Assembly: GCF_900589395.1 (NCBI RefSeq)
Contig: NZ_UUIS01000055.1
Span: 22,793-86,792, forward strand
Direction: 5' to 3'
Source of the DNA: Pseudomonas viridiflava
GTDB taxonomy: Bacteria; Pseudomonadota; Gammaproteobacteria; Pseudomonadales; Pseudomonadaceae
DNA length: 64,000 nucleotides
Part shown: positions 27,301-36,266 of the stretch, one piece after another
Layout: every line of letters begins with the position of its first letter
How positions within the stretch are numbered: the first letter of the stretch is position 1
Made by a program: the position numbers and the translations under genes
The notes under the pieces: generated by a model
Told to the model about the DNA's origin: nothing
Databases searched by the model: none
Seen by the model: only the letters and a program-made list of their open reading frames with translations

Positions 27301-27919
27301 CAGCCGCGACGCCACGCTGGATGACTTCGGCATGTTTTTCGGGGTCGGCGGGGTGATGGACAACTACTTCCGCAAGTACCTGCAGCCTTATGTCGACACC
27401 TCGACCAACCCGTGGCGCTGGCAGCCGGGTGCGGCGCAGAAACTGGGCATCAACAGTGGCGTGCTGCAGACCTTCCAGCGCGCCAGCATGATCCGCGATG
27501 CGTATTTCCGCGCCGGCGGCACCCAGCCGGTGGTGCGGTTCGAGCTCAAGCCGGTGGCCATGGACGCCTCGATCACCCAGTTCCTGCTTGACCTGGACGG
27601 CCAGCAGATCAGCTACGACCACGGTCCCAGCCGCCCGGTGGCCATGCAATGGCCCAACCCCGGCAGCAGCGGCGTGGTGCGTTTGTCGATCAGCCCGCCT
27701 TCGGCCAACGGCCGCTCTGGCGTCACCCTGGATGGCCCGTGGGCGTGGTTCCGCCTGCTGGAGCAATCGGACCTGACCGGTGGCAACGCGCCGGACCGCT
27801 TCAACCTGCGCCTGCGCGTCGATGGCGTCAGCATCGCCTACGAGTTGCGCGCCAACAGCGCTTTCAACCCTTTCAAAAGCCGTGTCCTGAGCGGTTTCAG
27901 CCTGCCGGAGCGGTTATGA
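24395..27919 (+). CDS. tssM: T6SS inner-membrane core protein TssM (IcmF)
   Basis: 1174 residues from a GTG that overlaps the tssL stop (GTGA). Two N-terminal membrane helices (~1-50) precede a cytoplasmic GTPase-like domain with Walker A GPPGSGKTTALVNSG (~127-141) and DTAGRYT; a third helix is at ~450 (VLAATVAVVLTVASLWWVSY). The large periplasmic IcmF-related and C-terminal domains follow. The intact Walker A suggests nucleotide binding. TssM spans the envelope and binds TssJ. Its stop overlaps the tagF start. Confidence 0.97.
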   Translation: MKAFLGFVIRWVIPVLGLIALSLIIWFVGPLLDALVPEGRRWLLIGLLWAVWIGWRVFRIIQARRQAARVIEGLAAETEPDAASVATAEELATLRQRMDEALALLKKARLGGDQRRNLYELPWYVIIGPPGSGKTTALVNSGLDFPLAAQMGSGAIRGVGGTRNCDWWFTDQAVLLDTAGRYTTQDSHAQVDKAAWLGFLDLLKTQRPRRPIDGAFIAISLSDLLLGSDEERAAHAVAIRSRVQELHDQLGVRFPIYLMLTKLDLLPGFMEFFDALSKEERAQVWGTTFALDDGKQAAGPLQDFPAEFAALEQRLNERLVERLQQERDPARRDLIYGFSQQFAALRQALQSFLEGVFRPNPYEERPLLRGVYFTSGTQEGSPIDRLIGVMAQSMSLDRQHLARQNGTGRSYFIEKLFTDVAFAEQGLMSADPKVERRRRWIARGVLAATVAVVLTVASLWWVSYRANQNYIAQVDGKVAPLGPQVQNLSPAQRDVLAVLPLLDAVRNLAGDAPGWSEGLGLYQGDMLEAESGSVYRKLLIAVFAPRLVSRIEEQLRSGGSSDYLYEGLKAYLMLADQEHYDADFIKAWIALDWERSLPRDLPAQQRQALDGHLQALFERHPPKARLDQPLIDDLRRQLQQLPMAQRVYDRVKRQKLPAGVPDFRLNEAAGRDAALVFSRKSGKPLGEPLSGLFTAKGYREGFLRNSLSQAGTLAEEQWVLGGGQGSVQGAALDVASLAAEVRRLYFQDFVREWDALLADIDFVPITSVAQAADVLRVISGPDSPLKKLLVEVAKQTDLQEEQRLLNAQGKKADDSVDQLKQRLGSLLGQEQQSGAAQAPATTDDPVSTHFAELRRLVGQGAEGNQPAGIDALLADMNALYVQVSAMVGASGDALLGEAKNQTTAAANRVNLSAERQPALVRGLVKSVVNSTTNTMMGGVRNQLNAAWTSEVLNVYRQSLSGRYPMSPGSSRDATLDDFGMFFGVGGVMDNYFRKYLQPYVDTSTNPWRWQPGAAQKLGINSGVLQTFQRASMIRDAYFRAGGTQPVVRFELKPVAMDASITQFLLDLDGQQISYDHGPSRPVAMQWPNPGSSGVVRLSISPPSANGRSGVTLDGPWAWFRLLEQSDLTGGNAPDRFNLRLRVDGVSIAYELRANSAFNPFKSRVLSGFSLPERL

Positions 27920-28581
27920 CCTACGCAGGGTTCTACGGAAAACTGGCCGGCCGTGGCGACTTTGTCAGCCGCGACTTGCCGCAAGCGTTCATTCAGCCTT
28001 GGGACCGGTGGCTGGCCGCCGGCCTGCTGGCCAGCCAGCAGCAGCTGGGCAACGACTGGCTGCAAGCCTACCTGGTCAGCCCGCTGTGGCGCTTTGTGCT
28101 GGCGCCGGGGGTGTGCGGTCCGCAGGCCGTGGCCGGGGTGTTGATGCCAAGCATTGACCGGGTCGGGCGTTACTTTCCGCTGACCGTGGCCGCGGTGCTG
28201 GACGAGCCGGCACCACTGAGCCCGTGGCTGGCGGTGGACGACTGGTTCGAACAGGTCGAGGCGCTGATGCTCGACAGCCTGACGCCGGATAACCGCTTCG
28301 AAGCCTTCGAGGCCGGCCTGCAAGCCTTGCCGGTGCCGACGTTCGAAGCCGCCGCTGTCGCCGAGGTACAGGGCGACCTGCAACGCCTGGCCGCCACCAC
28401 CGCGCCGACGCGCCTGGCCGTACTGGCCGAGCAGGGGTGCGTGGGCGCCAGCCTGTGGTGGGGCCGCGGCGGCGAGCACATCGCGCCGGGCCTGTGGCGC
28501 TGCAACGGCTTGCCCGATGCCGCCGACTTTGCCCGGGCCTTGCTGGGTCATGACGGCGCCGGTGTCGAGGGGCAGGCTTGA
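27916..28581 (+). CDS. tagF: T6SS post-translational repressor TagF
   Basis: 221 residues beginning at the ATG that overlaps the tssM stop (ATGA); the much longer upstream frame lies within tssM and is not used. GFYGKLAGRGDFVSRDLP, WLQAYLVSPLWRF and GVLMPSIDRVGRYFPLTV are the ImpM/TagF signature blocks. In P. aeruginosa TagF blocks T6SS assembly independently of the PpkA-PppA switch, acting on Fha; here it lies next to pppA as a stand-alone gene. Confidence 0.94.
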   Translation: MTYAGFYGKLAGRGDFVSRDLPQAFIQPWDRWLAAGLLASQQQLGNDWLQAYLVSPLWRFVLAPGVCGPQAVAGVLMPSIDRVGRYFPLTVAAVLDEPAPLSPWLAVDDWFEQVEALMLDSLTPDNRFEAFEAGLQALPVPTFEAAAVAEVQGDLQRLAATTAPTRLAVLAEQGCVGASLWWGRGGEHIAPGLWRCNGLPDAADFARALLGHDGAGVEGQA

Positions 28582-29297
28582 TGGCGCTCACTTTTCAGTC
28601 GGCCAGCTACAGCCACACCGGCATGGTCCGCCAGTTGAACGAAGACGCCTGCCTGGCGCTGTCCGAACGCGGCCTGTGGGTGGTGGCCGATGGCATGGGC
28701 GGGCATGCGGCCGGCGACTATGTCAGCAGCCTGATCGTCGATGCCCTGCGTGGTGTACCGCCTTTGGCGGACCTGACGGTTTACGGCGAGGCGCTGGTGC
28801 AGCGCCTGCAGGACCTCAATGCCGAAGTGCGCCAGGAAACTGCGCGCCGGGGCCTGTCGATGATGGGCAGCACGGTGGTGGTGCTGGCCGTGCGCGAAGA
28901 CCAGGGCGAGTGCGTATGGGCCGGCGACAGCCGCCTGTACCGCCTGCGCGACGGCGTGCTGCAGGGCTTGTCGAGCGACCACAGCTATGTGCAGGAACTG
29001 ATCGACAGCGGCCTGCTCAACGAAGCCCAGGCGCGCGTACACCCGCGGGCCAATATCGTCACCCGCGCCATCGGCGTCGAGGACCGCCTGGCGCTGTCGC
29101 GGGTAACCGTGCAGATCCTGCCCGGCGACACCTTCCTGCTGTGCAGCGATGGCCTGAACAAGACCGCCGAGGACCACGAGATCCGTGACGTCCTCGCGCA
29201 CCCCAACCCTTATGAAGTGGTTCGCAGCCTGGTGCACCTGGGGTTGACCCGTGGCGCGCCGGACAACATCACCGCCATCGTCGTCAAGGCCAGTTGA
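28581..29297 (+). CDS. pppA: T6SS PP2C-type phosphatase PppA
   Basis: 238 residues. PP2C metal-binding motifs are intact: NEDACLAL, VVADGMGGHAAGD, WAGDSRLYRL, SDGLNK and DNITAIVV. PppA dephosphorylates Fha and resets firing. Its ATG overlaps the tagF stop by one base (TGATG). Soluble, no signal peptide. The neighbouring kinase gene makes the role clear. Confidence 0.95.
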   Translation: MALTFQSASYSHTGMVRQLNEDACLALSERGLWVVADGMGGHAAGDYVSSLIVDALRGVPPLADLTVYGEALVQRLQDLNAEVRQETARRGLSMMGSTVVVLAVREDQGECVWAGDSRLYRLRDGVLQGLSSDHSYVQELIDSGLLNEAQARVHPRANIVTRAIGVEDRLALSRVTVQILPGDTFLLCSDGLNKTAEDHEIRDVLAHPNPYEVVRSLVHLGLTRGAPDNITAIVVKAS

Positions 29298-29305
29298 GAG
29301 CCGTT

Positions 29306-32300
29306 ATGGACATGCAGATTCCTGGATTCGACATCGACGGTGAAATTGGCGAAGGCGCCATGGCCACGGTGTACCTGGCCACCCAGCGTTCGCTGGAGCG
29401 CAAGGTTGCGCTCAAGGTCATGGCCGCAAGCCTGGCCGAAGACCCCAGCTTCTGCGAGCGCTTCCTGCGCGAAGGCCGCACCCTGGCGCGGCTGTCGCAC
29501 CCGCACATCGCAACCATCCACGACATCGGCAATGTCGGCCCGTTGTACTACATGGCCATGGAGTACCTGCCCAGCGGCACGCTCAAGGAGCGCATCGGCG
29601 CGGGCCTGGCCGCCGAATATGGCCTGGTGTACATCCGCCAGATCGCCGCCGCGCTCGGCTATGCCCATGCCCAGGGCCTGGTGCACCGCGACGTCAAGCC
29701 GGCCAACATTCTGTTCCGGGCCGACGGCACCGCCGTGCTCTCGGACTTCGGCATTGCCAAGTCGATGGACGACCGCACCCAGTTCACCCAGGCCGGCTTT
29801 GCCATCGGCACGCCCAGCTACATGAGTCCGGAACAGGCACGCGGCCAGGACATCGACGGCCGCGCCGACCTCTACGCGCTGGGCGTGGTGCTCTACGAAA
29901 TCCTGGTCGGGCGCCTGCCGTACAGCGGCCCCGATGCGCTGTCCACCGCCCTGGCGCACCTGACCGAGCCGCTGCCGGAGCTGCCGCTGCAGCATGACCG
30001 CTACCAGGACATCCTCAGCCGTTTGCTGGCCAAAGACCCGGCCGACCGCTTTGCCACGGCCCAGGCGCTGGTCGCCGCCCTTGATGAGCTGGCCCAGAGC
30101 GACCCGGTGCGCGACAGCGAACGTACGCAGTTCCGGCCCTTGCCCGACCCGCAAGCCGTCAAGCCGCTACCGGCCCCCGGTGACGACCTGGCCGGCCTGA
30201 CGCCGGTGTCCATCGATATTCCGGGCCAGGCGCCGTTGAGCCTGGACAAGCCGCTCTCCGGGCCGTCATCGCCGCCGCAACCTGCGCCAGGCCTGGACAA
30301 GCCCCAGGCCCCGCCACCGCCCAGGCCCGGCTTGTCGCCGCAGCCATCGCCATCGCCATCATCAAGCCGCCGTGGCCCGGCCAAGGCCCTGTTGGCCGTG
30401 GCGGTGGCCGCCGCGCTGGGCATCGGCATTGGCGGCTACCTGTGGCTGGGCGTGGGCCAGCCGCAGCCGGCGGTGCAGCCGCCCTCGAACGTTGACTACG
30501 CCACGAGCGCCGACACGCCCGGCAAGGACGCTACGGCTCCGGCGTCGACACCTGCAGCGCCAGCCGCCACTACCGCTACCACCGCCACCGCCGCCGCGCA
30601 AGTCCCTGGCGATACCGGCCGGCCCTTGTTGATGGCCGGCAAGAAGACCCTGTACCAGCGCGTGCTGAGCAAGCCCGGCGCGCAACTGGCCGCCGAGCCG
30701 GGCAGTGCCGGCGGGCAAGCCTTGCCGGCGTTTTCGGTGCTGTATGTCTATGAGCGCCGCGACGCTGCCGGCGGCCAGTGGCTGCGGGTCGGCGCCGGCA
30801 GTGACGGGCGCAGCCAGGGCTGGTTGCCGGCCGCGCAGGTCAGCGACTGGAAGCAGAGCCTGGTACTCAAGTTCACCGAACGCTCCGGCCGCTCGCCGGT
30901 AATGTTCGTGCGCGACGCCAAGCAACTGGAAAGCCTGATCGCCAACCCGATCACCGCACGCAAGCTGCTGATGCAGGCGCAGAACGAACCCCAGGACAAC
31001 AGCCAGGTGCTGGCCCTGGAACCGACCGCCAGTGCGGTGCCGCAGGAGCAGTTCTACCTGCTGCCGATCTTCGATGCCAAAGAGGGCTTCGACGAGGACG
31101 GCCAGCCGATGCAGATGCTCAACGTGGCGTCCATCGACCCCGGCCGCCAGGCCGCCAGAAACGACCTGAACCTGGCCGGCGCCCTGGGTGCCAGCGCCGC
31201 CAACCAGGCCCATGGCCAGACCCAGGCCGCCCAGGCCCAGGCACCCGCCCAGGCCCAGGCCAAGGCCTTTCGCACTGCCGTGGTGCTGGTGGTCGACACC
31301 TCGGTGTCGATGCAGCCCTACATTGATCAGGTGCGCGAGGTGGTGCACCAGTTGCAGAGCAAGATCGCTCAGCGCGGCGAGCTCGACAGCGTCAGCTTCG
31401 GCCTGGTGGGCTTTCGCAACAACATCAGCAAGACGCCGGGCCTGCAGTACCTGGCCAAGACCCTGGTCACCCTGGAGCAGGGCAGCGACCCGCAGCGCTT
31501 CATGCAACTGGCACAACAGGTCAAGGCCACCTCGGTGTCCAGCCATTCGTTCAACGAAGACGCCTTCGCCGGCATCATGCAGGCGGTGGACGGCATGGAC
31601 TGGTCCGGCTACGGCGGGCGCCTGATCCTGCTGGTCAGCGACGCCGGCGCCCTGCGCAAGAGCGACCCGCTGAGCAGCACGCAGATGAACGAGGCCGAAG
31701 TGCGCCAGGCCGCCCTGGGCAAGCAGATCAAGATCTATGCCCTGCACCTGCGCACCGACGCCGGCAAGAAAAACCACGACTCGGCCGAGCAGCAATACCG
31801 GGTGCTGACCGCCGACGCCAACCCGCGCATCGGTGACCTGTACGTGCCGGTGGCCGGCGGTGACGTGGCGCAGTTCGGCCAGCGGGTCGACGAGATCGGC
31901 ACGGTGTTCGCCGACCTGGTGCACCAGGTGCGCAGCAACCAGCCGCAGGCCGTGCCGCTGCTGGCCAAGGCGCCAAGCCTGGGCGAAAAGTCCGCGGCCA
32001 TCGGCTACGCCATGCACATGGACTTTCTCGGCCGCAAGAGCGCCAGCCAGGCGCCGCAACTGGTCAGCGCCTGGGCCGCCGACCGCGACCTGACCAACCC
32101 GGCGCTGCCGGCCTTCCAGGTCTGCGTGATGCTCACCAAGCTGCAGCTCAACGACCTGCAACAGTCGCTCAAGCTGATCGTCGATGCGGCGCGCAAGACC
32201 CAGAGTTCGCCCAAGGATTTCTTCCAGGAAATCGCCAGCGCCAGCGCCTACATGAGCCGCGACCCGCAAGCGCTGCGTTCGGGCGGCAACCTGGCCCGTG

Positions 32301-32536
32301 GCGGGGTGCTGGGCGAGTACCTCGAAGGCCTGCCGTACCGCAGCAAGTCGCTGAACATGACCCAGGACCTGTGGCTGTCGCTGAGCGTGGCCGAGCAGGA
32401 AGACTTCATTGACGAGCTGGAATCGAAGATCCGCCTGTACGAGACCTTCCACAACGACCTGGCCAACTGGGTGCGGTTCGGTGACGCGGAGCCAGGGGAC
32501 GCGCTGTACCGCGTGCCCCTGTCGACGCTGCCGTGA
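29306..32536 (+). CDS. ppkA: T6SS Ser/Thr kinase PpkA with vWA domain
   Basis: 1076 residues from the ATG of MDMQIPGFDI; a TTG four codons upstream is less likely. The N-terminal kinase (~5-265) has GEIGEGAMATVYLA, the catalytic HRDVKPANIL and SDFGIAK, and GTPSYMSPEQARG in the activation segment. A Pro-rich linker and one transmembrane helix (LLAVAVAAALGIGIGGYLWL, ~360-380) lead to periplasmic domains including a von Willebrand A domain with the MIDAS motif DTSVSMQ (~665). This suits a receptor kinase that senses envelope signals via TagQRST and phosphorylates Fha. Confidence 0.95.
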   Translation: MDMQIPGFDIDGEIGEGAMATVYLATQRSLERKVALKVMAASLAEDPSFCERFLREGRTLARLSHPHIATIHDIGNVGPLYYMAMEYLPSGTLKERIGAGLAAEYGLVYIRQIAAALGYAHAQGLVHRDVKPANILFRADGTAVLSDFGIAKSMDDRTQFTQAGFAIGTPSYMSPEQARGQDIDGRADLYALGVVLYEILVGRLPYSGPDALSTALAHLTEPLPELPLQHDRYQDILSRLLAKDPADRFATAQALVAALDELAQSDPVRDSERTQFRPLPDPQAVKPLPAPGDDLAGLTPVSIDIPGQAPLSLDKPLSGPSSPPQPAPGLDKPQAPPPPRPGLSPQPSPSPSSSRRGPAKALLAVAVAAALGIGIGGYLWLGVGQPQPAVQPPSNVDYATSADTPGKDATAPASTPAAPAATTATTATAAAQVPGDTGRPLLMAGKKTLYQRVLSKPGAQLAAEPGSAGGQALPAFSVLYVYERRDAAGGQWLRVGAGSDGRSQGWLPAAQVSDWKQSLVLKFTERSGRSPVMFVRDAKQLESLIANPITARKLLMQAQNEPQDNSQVLALEPTASAVPQEQFYLLPIFDAKEGFDEDGQPMQMLNVASIDPGRQAARNDLNLAGALGASAANQAHGQTQAAQAQAPAQAQAKAFRTAVVLVVDTSVSMQPYIDQVREVVHQLQSKIAQRGELDSVSFGLVGFRNNISKTPGLQYLAKTLVTLEQGSDPQRFMQLAQQVKATSVSSHSFNEDAFAGIMQAVDGMDWSGYGGRLILLVSDAGALRKSDPLSSTQMNEAEVRQAALGKQIKIYALHLRTDAGKKNHDSAEQQYRVLTADANPRIGDLYVPVAGGDVAQFGQRVDEIGTVFADLVHQVRSNQPQAVPLLAKAPSLGEKSAAIGYAMHMDFLGRKSASQAPQLVSAWAADRDLTNPALPAFQVCVMLTKLQLNDLQQSLKLIVDAARKTQSSPKDFFQEIASASAYMSRDPQALRSGGNLARGGVLGEYLEGLPYRSKSLNMTQDLWLSLSVAEQEDFIDELESKIRLYETFHNDLANWVRFGDAEPGDALYRVPLSTLP

Positions 32537-33255
32537 TGCTCAGCCTGCGCGACGTGCGCAAGACCCGTGGCGTCGGTGCCCAGCGCTATAGCCTGGAGGT
32601 CCCGCGCCTGGAACTGCAAGGCGGCCAGCACTGTGCGCTGGTCGGCCCCAGCGGCTGCGGCAAGAGCACCTTGCTCGACCTGCTGGCGCTGGTGCTGGCG
32701 CCGGACCACGCCCAGCGCTTCGATTTTTCCACGCCCCAGGGCGAGTTCGACATCAAGGGCCTGTGGCGCGAAGACCAGCAGACCCAACTGGCCGCGCTGC
32801 GCAGCCGGCACTTGGGCTATGTGCTGCAAACCGGCGGGTTGCTGGGCTTTCTTGACGTGCGCGGCAATATCGAGCTGTCACGGCGGCTGCTGGGGCTGGG
32901 CAACGATGGCAGCGTCGAGCACCTGGCCGAGCAACTGGAAATTGCCGATCAGTTGCGCAAGAAGCCCGCCGCCCTGTCGGTGGGCCAGCGCCAGCGAGTC
33001 AGTTGCGCCCGCGCCCTGGCGCATGGCCCGCAATTGCTGCTGGCCGACGAACCCACGGCCGCGCTGGACCCGCTCAACGCCGGGCGGGTGATGCAACTGC
33101 TGCTCAAGCAGGCGCACAAGCAGCGTGCCTGCTGCATCATCGCCACGCATGACGAAGGCCTGGCGCGCCAGGCCGGCTTGAGTGTGCTGCGCATCGGTTG
33201 CCGGCGCGACGCCGATGGCGGCGTGACCGCGACCCTGGGCGAGGTGCGCGCATGA
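32536..33255 (+). CDS. tagT: ABC-transporter ATPase TagT
   Basis: 239 residues. Walker A is GPSGCGKST, the signature is LSVGQRQRVS and Walker B is LLLADEPTAALD, as in LolD-like ATPases. With TagS it forms an inner-membrane ABC complex that acts upstream of PpkA in P. aeruginosa. The start is ATG 32536, overlapping the ppkA stop by one base; a GTG one codon earlier is also possible. Confidence 0.92.
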   Translation: MLSLRDVRKTRGVGAQRYSLEVPRLELQGGQHCALVGPSGCGKSTLLDLLALVLAPDHAQRFDFSTPQGEFDIKGLWREDQQTQLAALRSRHLGYVLQTGGLLGFLDVRGNIELSRRLLGLGNDGSVEHLAEQLEIADQLRKKPAALSVGQRQRVSCARALAHGPQLLLADEPTAALDPLNAGRVMQLLLKQAHKQRACCIIATHDEGLARQAGLSVLRIGCRRDADGGVTATLGEVRA

Positions 33256-34460
33256 AGCCGGCCACGAACCTGATGCTGGTGGCCAGCCTGGCCTGGCAGG
33301 ACTACCGCGCCGACCGGCGCTTGTCGGCGTGCAGTGTGCTGGCGCTGGTGGCGGTGATCGCGCCGCTGCTGGTGCTGTTCGGGCTCAAGTTCGGCCTGAT
33401 CGGTAGCCTGACCGACCGCCTGGAGCACGACCCCTCGGTGCGCGAAGTGATCCCGCTGGGCGGCGGGCGCTTCACCGGCGAGGCGATCACGGCGCTGGGG
33501 ATGCGCGCGGACGTGGCCTTCGTGGTGCCACGCACCCGGCAGATTGCAGCGACCGCCGACGTAAGCCTGTCCGGGCAGGCACCCCTGAACGTCGAGATGA
33601 TCCCCAGTGCCGATGGCGACCCGCTGCTGGGCCCGGTCATGCCGCCGCGCGGCCTGGACAGCGTGCTGTTGAGCAAGACCGCCGCCGAGAAACTCAAGGC
33701 CCAGACCGGTGACTGGCTCGATGCAGTCTTCACCCGCCAGGTGGCCGGGCGGGTCGAATCGCGCCGGGTGCAGGTCAACGTCATGGCCGTGCTGCCGCTT
33801 GAAGCGTTCCAGCGCGATGCCCTGTTTGCCGACCTGGCGTTATTGCAGGCGGCCGAGGATTACCGCGACGGCCGGGCCGTGCCGGCTCTGGGCTGGCCGG
33901 GCGAGCCGCGTACTGACGTGGCGCGCATCTACCCGGCGTTTCGCCTGTATGCCCGGGGCCTGAACGATGTCGAAACCCTGCGCCGGCATTTCGCCGATGC
34001 AGGGTTCCTGGTGTCGACCCAGGCACAGGCCATCGCCCAGGTGCAGTCGCTGAGCCGCAACCTGTCGATCGTGTTCTGGGTGATTGCCGCCCTGGCCATG
34101 GGCGGCGGCTGTGCGGCCATCGTCGCCGGCACCCTGGCGACCATCGAACGCAAGCGCCGCGAGCTGTCGGTGCTGCGCCTGCTGGGTTTCGGCACGGGCG
34201 CATTACTGACTTTCGTGGTGCTGCAGGCGCTGTACAGCGGTGTGATGGCGGCCTCAATTGGCGCACTTTTATATGCAATTGCAGAGCTGGGGCTGAACCG
34301 TTTATTCGTTCAGGTGTCTGGCGAGTATGCCAGTCAGCTGTTACTGCGCCATTATCTGGTGGCGCTGGTCGCGGTGCTCGGTATCAGTGCCTTCGCGGCA
34401 CTGTTGGGCGGCTGGCGGGTGTCACGGATCGAAGCTTCGGAAGGAATCAGAGATGTTTGA
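33252..34460 (+). CDS. tagS: ABC-transporter permease TagS
   Basis: 402 residues with a LolE/FtsX-like layout: one N-terminal membrane helix (SVLALVAVIAPLLVLFGL), a periplasmic domain (~60-270) and three C-terminal helices (IVFWVIAALAMGGGCAAIVA, LTFVVLQALYSGVMAASIGA, LVALVAVLGISAFAALLGG). The ATG overlaps the tagT stop (ATGA), and the 3' end overlaps tagR by eight bases. It acts with TagT, TagR and TagQ in the signal cascade to PpkA. Confidence 0.92.
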   Translation: MKPATNLMLVASLAWQDYRADRRLSACSVLALVAVIAPLLVLFGLKFGLIGSLTDRLEHDPSVREVIPLGGGRFTGEAITALGMRADVAFVVPRTRQIAATADVSLSGQAPLNVEMIPSADGDPLLGPVMPPRGLDSVLLSKTAAEKLKAQTGDWLDAVFTRQVAGRVESRRVQVNVMAVLPLEAFQRDALFADLALLQAAEDYRDGRAVPALGWPGEPRTDVARIYPAFRLYARGLNDVETLRRHFADAGFLVSTQAQAIAQVQSLSRNLSIVFWVIAALAMGGGCAAIVAGTLATIERKRRELSVLRLLGFGTGALLTFVVLQALYSGVMAASIGALLYAIAELGLNRLFVQVSGEYASQLLLRHYLVALVAVLGISAFAALLGGWRVSRIEASEGIRDV

Positions 34461-36180
34461 GTTGCGCAGGGCCTCGCAGGCACTGGCAGTCGCGGCGTTG
34501 TGCCTGGCGGCGACAGCCGTGCAGGCCGAAGAAGTCCCGAACAAGCTGGATAACCCCAAGCCGTTGCCCGACGACGTCAGTCTGCCGCTGCCGTGTGGCG
34601 GCGAGATGGTCATGCGCTACGTCTACATCCTGGCCGAAGGCAGCCTGGACGACCGCGAGATCAGCCTGGGCTACCCGTTCAACGAGGGCGAGGCCGGCTA
34701 CAAGCAGTCGTTCATTTCCGGCTACCGGCGCGACTTCATCAATGGCCAGTTCACCTTGCAGGACCTGTCGGCCGACTGGCGCAAAAGCATCGGCCCGATG
34801 CTGCCCAAGGCCGAGGCCGGCACGCCGCTCAAGCCGATGATGTACTTCATTGGCAAATATGAAGTGACCCAGCGCCAGTACAGCCAGGTCATGGCCCAGG
34901 CGCAATCGCTGGCCAGCGGCGAGCCGGCCCCGGCCTGTGAAGCCGTCGAAGGCATGGCCGGGCGCTTGCCACAGGTCAGCCTGTCGCGCTTCGAGGCCGA
35001 GCGCTTTGCCGCGGTGTACAGCGCCTGGCTGATGAAAAACCACCGTGACCTGCTGCCGGTCAGCGGCCGGGGCAAGAGTGATGATGACGGTGGTATCGGC
35101 TTTGTGCGCCTGCCCACGGAAGTGGAGTGGGAATTTGCCGCCCGTGGTGCCCAGGCGGTCAGCCGCCAGGACCTGGAAGGCCGGTTGTTCCCACGCCGTC
35201 AGGAAGGCCAGGAGGGCGATGGCCCGCTGGCCGACTGGGCGGTGTACAACCAGGTGGCCGGCGGCACCGGCCAGGCGGCGCGGCTGATGCCCGTCGGCAC
35301 GAAACAGCCCAACCCGATCGGTCTGTTCGATGTGATCGGCAACGCCGCCGAAATGGTCCAGGAGTCGTTCCAGCTGGTGCATGCCGGGCGCCGCCAGGGC
35401 ACCTACGGGGGCTTTGTGGCCAAGGGCGGCAATTACCTGGAAGGCGAGGGCACGCTGTTTACCGGCATGCGCCGCGAATACCCGCTGTTTGCCGCCGACG
35501 GCACCGAGCAGCGCAACGAGACCACCGGTTTCCGGGTGGCACTGGGCGCCTTGTCGGCGCCGCGCTCGCGCTACAAGGAGCTGTTCGAGCAATGGCAGAA
35601 GGACGGCCGGCTGGCCTCGCTGACCGACGATATCGCCGCCGTCAACGACCCGACCCAGCGCCTGGATACCCTGATCGGCACCACCGCCGACCCGCGCCTG
35701 CAAGCCGAGCTGGGGCTGGTCAACGAAGAGCTCAAGCGCAACGTGGCGCTGATCGCGATGCAACGCGAAGAGGCCGCCGGCAACCTGATCCAGTCAGCGG
35801 CCCTGGTGGCCGAGACCATCAATAACTACAACATCCGCCTGACCAACCTGCAGAAAAGCCAGAAGCAGGCGGCTGACGCCAAGGACCAGGCCAGCGCCGC
35901 GATGTTCGACGCCGCCATCGCCAACGGCCGCAGCGCGCTGGACGGCGCCGTGGCGATCTACATCGACAACCTGGCCACTGGCACGCGCTACACCGATGCG
36001 GTGATCCAGGCTCAGTTCCAGCGGGTCAAGGAAGAGCTCAATCGCAAGCCGGTCATCGGCAAGAGCCTGGTGAACCGCGCCACGCTGTTTGTGCGCCATG
36101 TCGGCGAGTACCGCCAGAACAAGCGCGCCGACCCAGCCTTGATCCTCAAGCAATTGCTCGCATCGGTCAGCACCCAGTGA
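34453..36180 (+). CDS. tagR: Periplasmic FGE-sulfatase-fold protein TagR
   Basis: 575 residues starting at an ATG inside the end of tagS, eight bases after AAGGAA. A cleavable signal peptide (ALAVAALCLAATAVQA) leads to a formylglycine-generating-enzyme-like domain (~100-370) with MMYFIGKYEVTQRQY, FVRLPTEVEWEFAARGA, NPIGLFDVIGNAAEMV and TTGFRVAL. A helical C-terminal region with coiled-coil character follows (~400-575). In P. aeruginosa TagR is held at the outer membrane by TagQ and promotes PpkA activation. Whether it has enzyme activity is not clear. Confidence 0.93.
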   Translation: MFELRRASQALAVAALCLAATAVQAEEVPNKLDNPKPLPDDVSLPLPCGGEMVMRYVYILAEGSLDDREISLGYPFNEGEAGYKQSFISGYRRDFINGQFTLQDLSADWRKSIGPMLPKAEAGTPLKPMMYFIGKYEVTQRQYSQVMAQAQSLASGEPAPACEAVEGMAGRLPQVSLSRFEAERFAAVYSAWLMKNHRDLLPVSGRGKSDDDGGIGFVRLPTEVEWEFAARGAQAVSRQDLEGRLFPRRQEGQEGDGPLADWAVYNQVAGGTGQAARLMPVGTKQPNPIGLFDVIGNAAEMVQESFQLVHAGRRQGTYGGFVAKGGNYLEGEGTLFTGMRREYPLFAADGTEQRNETTGFRVALGALSAPRSRYKELFEQWQKDGRLASLTDDIAAVNDPTQRLDTLIGTTADPRLQAELGLVNEELKRNVALIAMQREEAAGNLIQSAALVAETINNYNIRLTNLQKSQKQAADAKDQASAAMFDAAIANGRSALDGAVAIYIDNLATGTRYTDAVIQAQFQRVKEELNRKPVIGKSLVNRATLFVRHVGEYRQNKRADPALILKQLLASVSTQ

Positions 36181-36266
36181 CTGACCGCCGCAAGCAGGTA
36201 ACGCAAGAAACCCGGACGGCATGGGGCCGTACCGGGGTGGTTGAAACCTCAAGAAGAGAAGCCGTC

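Noticed and set aside
24098..27766. A 1222-codon open frame on the minus strand inside tssM
   Set aside because: Antisense to an unmistakable TssM; composition-driven shadow with no recognisable domains.
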